Shown here one piece after another: positions 61,901-64,000 of a stretch of DNA of 64,000 bases (position 1 is the stretch's first letter; every line of letters begins with the position of its first letter). The notes below the pieces were generated by a model. It made no database searches. It saw only the letters and a list, made by a program, of their open reading frames with translations, and was not told the DNA's origin. The DNA comes from a virus: IMG/VR virus record IMGVR_UViG_3300045972_000146, positions 1 through 64,000 of that record; one strand, given 5' to 3'. Position numbers and translations under genes: made by a program.

Positions 61901-63565
61901 TGCTTCTGATTCTCTAGATTTAACAGAAAGATACGCATTAGACATTGCTTTTGCAACGTTGCCAGAATTTATAAGAAGGTAATCTGATATAGGTCTAGTT
62001 CCAGCTGCAGATAAAAGTCCTCCAGTAGCTTTGTTGATAGCCCATGTAGCGGCCATATTACCAATCATCCCAACAGCCATAGAAGATGAAGCTCCAACGC
62101 TTTGGAACGTACTTGCCAGTTCTGGATATTCTCTGTTTATTTCTTCATCAGGAGCTATTGTTCTATCCTTTGCCCATTGAAAATAAGATGCGTACCTTTC
62201 ATTCGATTTTGCATCATCATACATCGCTTTTGTAGCTTCAGAATGCCATTTATTTCCAGCGGAAGTGTTATTTATATTCTTTCCGGCTAAAACATCATCT
62301 AAATTAGGCAATTTGTCCTTGAATTGGCCAGATGCCTTAGACCAATTTACTATATCATCTCCTAGAATACCATTAATTTCTTGCAGATCGTCCGGAATTT
62401 CATTATCATTCAGCTTTCTCCAACCTAAATTTTGATTTACCGCTTCGGAATTTGAATACATTCCATACGCAGAGCCTAGAGCTCCAGCAGCCCGAGGAAT
62501 ATAACTAGCAGCGCCTGGCAACATCATTGCTATTGACATTGGAGTTATAGTCTTTTCAGATAAAAAATTAGCATGATCAAATACGTATGATCCGATTCCT
62601 TCTTTATTTACAATTCTAGACGCGGCCTCAGTTCTATCTCTAAGTATAGATTCATCTATATCTTTTTGAGAGTTCTGAAAGAATCTACTTTTTGGATCTA
62701 AATCGCCAAAGACAGATCTAAGCGGGTTTTCTATATCTCCAAGTATTCTAGATGGATTTTTCGCCCATGAATTTAAAATTGTTGGAGCAGACTGCAATGT
62801 ATTAGCGGTTGCGTCAACCCAATCTGCCTTTTCTACAGAGTTATTTATTATATTTTTCTTTAGATCTTCTTTGTATTTCAACTCACTATCTGGAGCTGCA
62901 GGAGCGGAGTAACTAAACCCAGCCTGAGATAACTTTAATGCCTTAATAGGATCATATGTAGCATTCTCATCAGAAAGATTTCTCTGTTTCCTTTGTGGTG
63001 CTTCGTATCCAAAGTATGTCTCATTTTGCTTTTCTTTATATAGATTTATAAGTCTATATGCGTCTGGATTAGATGCATTGGCATTAAGATTATCTGCCGC
63101 ATGAAGATATGGAGTTATCTCATTTCTAGTCTTTTGCTCAAACCAAGTTAGTCCGGTATTATACACCCCGGCAAATACATTCAATGCAGAGTTTCCAGAC
63201 AGATCAAATATAGTTCTATCTTTTTTTGGTTGTTCTGGCTGAATAGGAGAGTTTGAATTGTCACTTTTTACTGGCTTTTCATTTCTCCTTAGTTCTGGAT
63301 TAGCAGTATCCACGTAAGATGGAGATGGCTGGCTTTCATTAAAAACAGAATCGCTACTAACTATATCTGGTCTTTCCGGATGGTCAGTAGGTGTTTGTTT
63401 TTTTTGTACAGATTCTTGTGCGGGTTGAACCGTCCTATCAAGTCTATTATACATTTCTTGTTCTTTGTAGGGGCGATTAGAAATAGCAGAGGTCGGAGCT
63501 ATGTCCGACCATCTCATACTACCGCTATTTAGCGCGGCCCTAATATCATTTTTATTTATTTCCAT
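49964..63565 (-). CDS. Giant virion RNA polymerase polyprotein, 4533 aa
   Basis: The largest gene in the window. The N-terminal about 130 residues are Pro/Gln/Ser-rich. FHEAYHRAS (His1958, Glu1959, His1962) is an HExxH zincin motif. Residues about 3385-3442 contain GYRIPTQGLSSISGLKITDV, then LPYEFTALTGSDFDIDKLYI, matching the R-x-P-T...DFDGD run of multisubunit and YonO/crAss RNA polymerases, with catalytic Asp3436, Asp3438 and Asp3440. A coiled coil lies near 4390-4445. Family knowledge: crAss-like phages inject this polymerase to transcribe early genes. Whether it is cleaved into pieces is unknown; the internal zincin is a candidate protease. Confidence 0.85.
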   Translation of the reverse strand: MEINKNDIRAALNSGSMRWSDIAPTSAISNRPYKEQEMYNRLDRTVQPAQESVQKKQTPTDHPERPDIVSSDSVFNESQPSPSYVDTANPELRRNEKPVKSDNSNSPIQPEQPKKDRTIFDLSGNSALNVFAGVYNTGLTWFEQKTRNEITPYLHAADNLNANASNPDAYRLINLYKEKQNETYFGYEAPQRKQRNLSDENATYDPIKALKLSQAGFSYSAPAAPDSELKYKEDLKKNIINNSVEKADWVDATANTLQSAPTILNSWAKNPSRILGDIENPLRSVFGDLDPKSRFFQNSQKDIDESILRDRTEAASRIVNKEGIGSYVFDHANFLSEKTITPMSIAMMLPGAASYIPRAAGALGSAYGMYSNSEAVNQNLGWRKLNDNEIPDDLQEINGILGDDIVNWSKASGQFKDKLPNLDDVLAGKNINNTSAGNKWHSEATKAMYDDAKSNERYASYFQWAKDRTIAPDEEINREYPELASTFQSVGASSSMAVGMIGNMAATWAINKATGGLLSAAGTRPISDYLLINSGNVAKAMSNAYLSVKSRESEAYSQAIQSYDKRFSENLNSKLGLDVFDGDKFDDNKLLGLVDRNKSLAQFANSDTKNISNEMASGVVGNYDNAVAELTKNGALSKETRGKLISDIKSGFLKTSVDKEISAARNHANEGMDEYLRRYMGLLPIDMLENAYISMPFNKLKIANANKFDKSLFGSVNRTSEMVTDYITESKLGRMGSSVSNFKVGKVRIGAAPEFVGRTAKKMVVAGLTEAFLEENPQQLIQERYEDGSGNKNSANFIDVLKNTAGSASSAAMALIGVGDDARYQQKIWDNFKNVIVTTGIHTSMMGSIGVVKEMQDSQKDQKAKAFVKANVLTQMQANDRLNKTNVYVDKQIQGKEANVINYLEKLAQNPPEGISHEDIKEELAIAKKTMLVANSKTVLGYANRAGGVGSENHKLLTSLIMDHENSAKQEVINGVISASDYVNIKNEEFANHPINDFLDKHNLSHPDNQISDQSKKDIFDAIASVKALDAINFTAKATNEFTRRKLENLNESLDTRREKAARTLHDALFASGLTEATRDANVTFSSVKQELADLEIPDIENRIVEPLGLSHIAAISSNYESWMKDNLTNSPVDKVNKLSKRDHDIYVDKILDMYRESRKTENEIERTKEAVDQVKAEKIDIQPVAPTYESSSDPIGETAETVEAEKPWHETIPEHKITPVETVGGYTGNADLVGEDMEDDGFVFDRPDIQPEESIADDADKLISELEKATLVEEAAEEESPEKTAAESNTESNQKAIDSIKDTDEINDILDDDDSAAINELADITPAIIATESIKHDRISRTLFADIKLPHVKAFLMNPEAFKSAKVRIVVNRHHNGTVAVYTIPAGTNRDGGKNTITGEDYSAPNNFDITNPSTWDNAYIKVEVKYMDGKIEKTIPFNIKNPGEREFVTEDNGIKKYSTDEVQALRDFRNSIIAEQAKVSADNSLELRMVNGFERGISKLALNRDKNDRAVQRGLHEVVGLIDESDPNKLGVHNLVMAYGRGEKGGNLVVSLYESVGVSNSENAGSIFITKPDPINPTGEVKIKVNKKKVGLDSGTAELIYKLAVELGGSTARQISLNEKGEVIAINSTSPFGLTPAALLHRIVNFGEGTHVGEDGKDFLKQKQFYIASGILYYGENKVPLVTINDTQKADILRYINENLTWGIDKNDLWNSETNSDNLVSDLFPGLKSHLDHSDKNSVKFAPGVEFTKEDMDITWTAWLVKNNKITSDLADGVFEPPFLFMTDVKSVAKGSENIVSVPGGAYNTSSTQQKIDAENERYETALKAGIVGSGAKLNHENILNEIATESSIQDIASDQTETSAEIANEIVEKTEAPAKPLSFFDDFGAPRLIDVNNMPSNTIDEDKAVEFLRKKLGGKFDINIVSDVISLSNGDFAQGLTKRRSIDIFDLAQEGTEFHEAYHRASLLLISRKRRMSIYDNIRKNEIAFENATDSEIEEFLAERFRDRLLTNNVDTKNGSLINNVFRRIYNAFDAYKNFTDKDIERLYRDIELGVLRTKGINRKSAYEFSEKYEEGAAKRFRDSGLTSLKTVEAKDRLINSLTYYLFRLNDIETIDNIENLDYNKLKSSILATAEGYKGNPEEENKYKLFQEVYDKFDSYFLPEIKKSVKNTGITERTEKVSDIDEEIVSKEAASHDKASYEISKRDNIRAEVKFFIRNIPESEMVNNTPMAKTDPLSGLPSFVEFELAWNTMVYELHKENTVDGMKAKIADLATTKNNPFFIMLERRLSKMNDNFLTKFWNTMYSHRHDYINTVYNAKSAKEGSEYEKSIRNISSNIDRAERELPMFWGQNMLSDGMIYSMTEEGRVFNKANAIQIKQHYDELAAIVNKSMSVEDSNKALSAFTSLLNKVAIDVDAETMDFIINNKYQGLSRQQAVSAIIKDYKSTAKIFTTILPQIIKSNGEKGNVKLKDVTPKVLLGGENSIKEYALAYAKVHPNANEVMTYGADGATLYQISSRNTVTDVIDRVSDDKEYLKSLLSVPINQGSILFKQAAGKSFKGISFGTFVKIYEEGVADQGRDYFDISPLEDYTIKMSNLLSSNIALPAMADKKTYGFIFGVKMPNMISTTANAQRMTWFNNKISYPKEAVDIFDGYYKAEFNAIKQAWQQVKDAQGNKKLLIENYHYAGPKSTKWAAGHGNGLRFRYMDSLYVHSTTPGDEYNGLIDLNAYIDKVVATRGPQVGYDAAMDEAIDRLDKKFFSENYENRSKMISSTITSATKSEMDYALSIGLIGKNVNSYTATMDNPAKGVKIGDIVTSTSYYNKSIDQAIYNANLAIYKAAGISDENADMVTIANILSNTAINSVISEFETDKLISKDLAYYANSDDKTKRLSSVLSTGTALRNSFPEGHVLHGISSFNVAELNDSKVISTELSDIKDRSYAAQVNRLMQQSGSAVVSDLYDIYSDKSRKEELDALKTDYPKQFALAEALVDKQSKAYENVNVTDATVYVSPYMYRSMLTRLGEDYFTKDMDEAFNLMESNDMSWMNDPEKYAKVADLALHPLKMVYFGESFYDGLNVPKLDKMAMFLLPKFMATGDLKVLYDKMNKKRSDGSHDISSVDMAAFSTAVKVGNDNPVSVHIDKAESALSDLKDLKSSPQSFDYLRHQLPTEPHEGAEMSIATQVQKASMGNIVPTDVYENITINGQKGATGQQLIEEWNGAMSELSDRGKLEVEKQFGLKLDPESGTYNFNTKNMYDFLAKEAENSNMPSDVSEILSEFDEKNPTANPLQALVDNAFVESKILSSILKKTVDIKAPGGMFIQMTPFGLKHSDDSSAAYKLNGGKKLRFLNPDGSMDCVVSVNIFKDILPSTLKTHEEKVNWLKTNNIIGENSAPSAMGYRIPTQGLSSISGLKITDVLPEFMGDTVILPYEFTALTGSDFDIDKLYITRYNYSKNKETGEVFKSTMNDSKENKWKQNSTKAIQNRFIDVMMAVITNPNSTNETRIPLDAVTDQVKETLATIDKYNSEGKEFEAFSKSRLSYESKKKLEYSGGKQGIPTFALAGVNHVLSQISKLRFKPKGVAKKFMIDNVGKIYAQDGSRILDWLSAMVNAHVDVAKDPYIIRMGVNANTYKMVALLLRSGYGAKTFLFLSQPVFRDVYKTMDSKGSEYLSGIRNAKKTTIEQEIEKLIPIYKKEAESLAKNSHDVGQLNALYTKDKNGKQIVNNEDAFMEHTLVNGLSRKNKNFDYYYSQLVALETFKELSPYAGALSELVKYSQVDTKKAGNSFNSQRLFFNKVKEMIKAKGLFANLPEYFNNTFIYAKLKNSAGLAENLSQGILFRTTRSVEKSANTILQAMGRDTQDNRDMIMKVNKYIDSKLKSTFFDKLAEDRGVDVPGLFFGKETLAKRLFSIQQRFPNEVKDNYFLRGMSTEMYSPFEAERPDHIRPRNNNTNEPGLTEKLKQHFSSLLVSDNTEIKKFAEDFILYQFYSTGDNHASNTVKISEYDRRDLGYYDFVREKLSELASTDNDALSSKDLSDIFINRWYDNELVPSIEHYTTESDIEINDGKPYKRYMPSIDSTKRINGLEYPLAFVHDTATPLFGKDMDGVRDSHFAPFVKIQMFPQEETPFYVLYKLIGDVPTGKEKSPYNPLYIAIDKLGSRKDALSVVEHNATRSMIKDNILPQSLAGVNKITDQDYTKAMFDSGMGWDGKKFTNQEGTFAHMMNTRVPIADIFGYNREKFDYGQDYDMSVSDNTLKESVANAIEKAISTGDYSMETLENAVTEFGHPNEAQFKAAEHMYTKVILERSDEVKPIFDENVSIDTDNALEELKTRLEAYLQPIMDDSSEYSGYFDKKEEQMPDSNVQTEATWSEESMSSASETQEELSTEQTSPIQEHIQRANISELQDKIATLEDELDEKLDEMEDISEDDADQIKITNDEIKAIKSEINSLKSQITNTHMSNLLPTNQDNQEAIAKNVEDVNKFRAEQGLNKKTVEELWATYRFKIERKTPGTTMSDIMKVSDEIGLSNLEDYLKKCY

Positions 63566-63589
63566 TAGAACTGTATTTGTTTTTTTTAT

Positions 63590-64000
63590 TTATTCTTCTC
63601 CAGACTCTGAAATAGTGGTAGATTGTTCTGATCCGCTTCTAGAATTTCCTTGATAATATTCTTTTCCTTGTCTATGTACTATGGATGCATTTATTGATCT
63701 ATCTTGCATTTCTGTATTATCTCCAGATCCTCCCATGTAAGTTGGAATTGGTATATATTCTTTCTTAACACTTGCACTAGCCGCTCCGCCAGTAGAAGTT
63801 TCTATCGCCTCTTTATCTTTAGTTACTATATTTTCTGATCCATAAAGAGATTTAAGTACTCTGTATTGATCAATAGTTAATTCATCAGCAGGAACATAAT
63901 ACGCAGAAGAGTGAATACTTCCACCGCCTGTTATAAGAGAGCTAGTTCCAGGTACTGCAAATCCTTTTTTGTCATAATATCCATTCTTCAAGTTATTTGT
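63590..64000 (-). CDS. Virion-block protein, 5' end outside the window
   Basis: The minus-strand frame remains open through the right edge; an apparent TTG start at 63991 is probably internal. The visible 137 residues contain GYYDKKGFAVPGTSSLITGG, a helix (LTIDQYRVLKSLYGSENI) and a Ser/Gly-rich tail (NSRSGSEQSTTISESGEE). Ends 25 bases before the 4533-residue gene starts. Unknown function; probably a structural or cargo-associated protein. Confidence 0.6.
   Translation of the reverse strand, partial: TNNLKNGYYDKKGFAVPGTSSLITGGGSIHSSAYYVPADELTIDQYRVLKSLYGSENIVTKDKEAIETSTGGAASASVKKEYIPIPTYMGGSGDNTEMQDRSINASIVHRQGKEYYQGNSRSGSEQSTTISESGEE

Noticed and set aside
1-64000. Alternative genetic code (TAG read as Gln), known in some crAss-like phages
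   Set aside because: Genes end cleanly at TAG, TGA and TAA, the giant genes have no internal TAG, and no suppressor tRNA was found.
1-64000. CRISPR array or insertion sequence
   Set aside because: No regularly spaced repeats and no transposase-like frame; the only mobile element seen is the intein.

Overview
The window reads as a piece of a crAss-like phage (Crassvirales) genome, infecting a Bacteroidota host. The marks are a crAss-type portal and large terminase side by side, a 4533-residue virion protein with an RNA-polymerase-like DFDxD loop and a zincin motif, a second 2012-residue virion giant, a RusA / RNase H / dUTPase-like / GroES-like cluster, and two opposed gene blocks. Most genes lack a Shine-Dalgarno sequence, several small early proteins carry Bacteroidota-type lipoprotein signals, and TAA, TAG and TGA all act as stops.

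Layout. (1) About 1-12.1 kb, minus strand: a tightly overlapping late block read leftwards, ending in TerL (interrupted by an intein with a homing endonuclease) and a portal cut by the window edge. (2) About 12.1-12.9 kb: divergent intergenic control region with a candidate late promoter, structured leaders on both strands and palindromes. (3) About 12.9-33.2 kb, plus strand: an early/accessory arm of small proteins (lipoproteins, membrane proteins, amidoligase, phosphoesterase, ECF-type sigma factor) interspersed with noncoding DNA full of RNA-like secondary structure: two very long ORF-free tracts (about 1.2 kb and 1.9 kb), long pseudoknots, terminator hairpins, two canonical tRNAs and two or three degenerate tRNA-like elements. 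(4) About 33.2-43.4 kb, plus strand: replication and recombination (possible helicase loader, DnaB-like helicase, Sak4-like ATPase, SSB-like protein, DnaG-like primase, MoxR ATPase + VWA pair, RecE-like nuclease). (5) A bidirectional terminator at 43.4 kb, then about 43.5-64 kb, minus strand: giant virion proteins thought to be injected with the DNA, and the cut end of another gene.

How it fits together. In crAss phages the giant RNA polymerase is carried in the virion and transcribes early genes; the sigma factor at 27 kb could later redirect host polymerase. Replication genes at 34-42 kb make and recombine DNA. The late block supplies junction resolvases (RusA, a Holliday-resolvase relative), terminase and portal for packaging. 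A repeated A/T-rich element upstream of three late sub-blocks is a good late-promoter candidate.

The most striking and least explained part is the noncoding RNA content of the early arm. The long ORF-free tracts hold many hairpins, some with GNRA tetraloops, and lie close to tRNA genes and tRNA-like elements, as known for giant phage RNAs such as GOLLD and ROOL. I cannot assign them to a known family by eye. All structure calls are hand pairings, without energy or covariation calculations.
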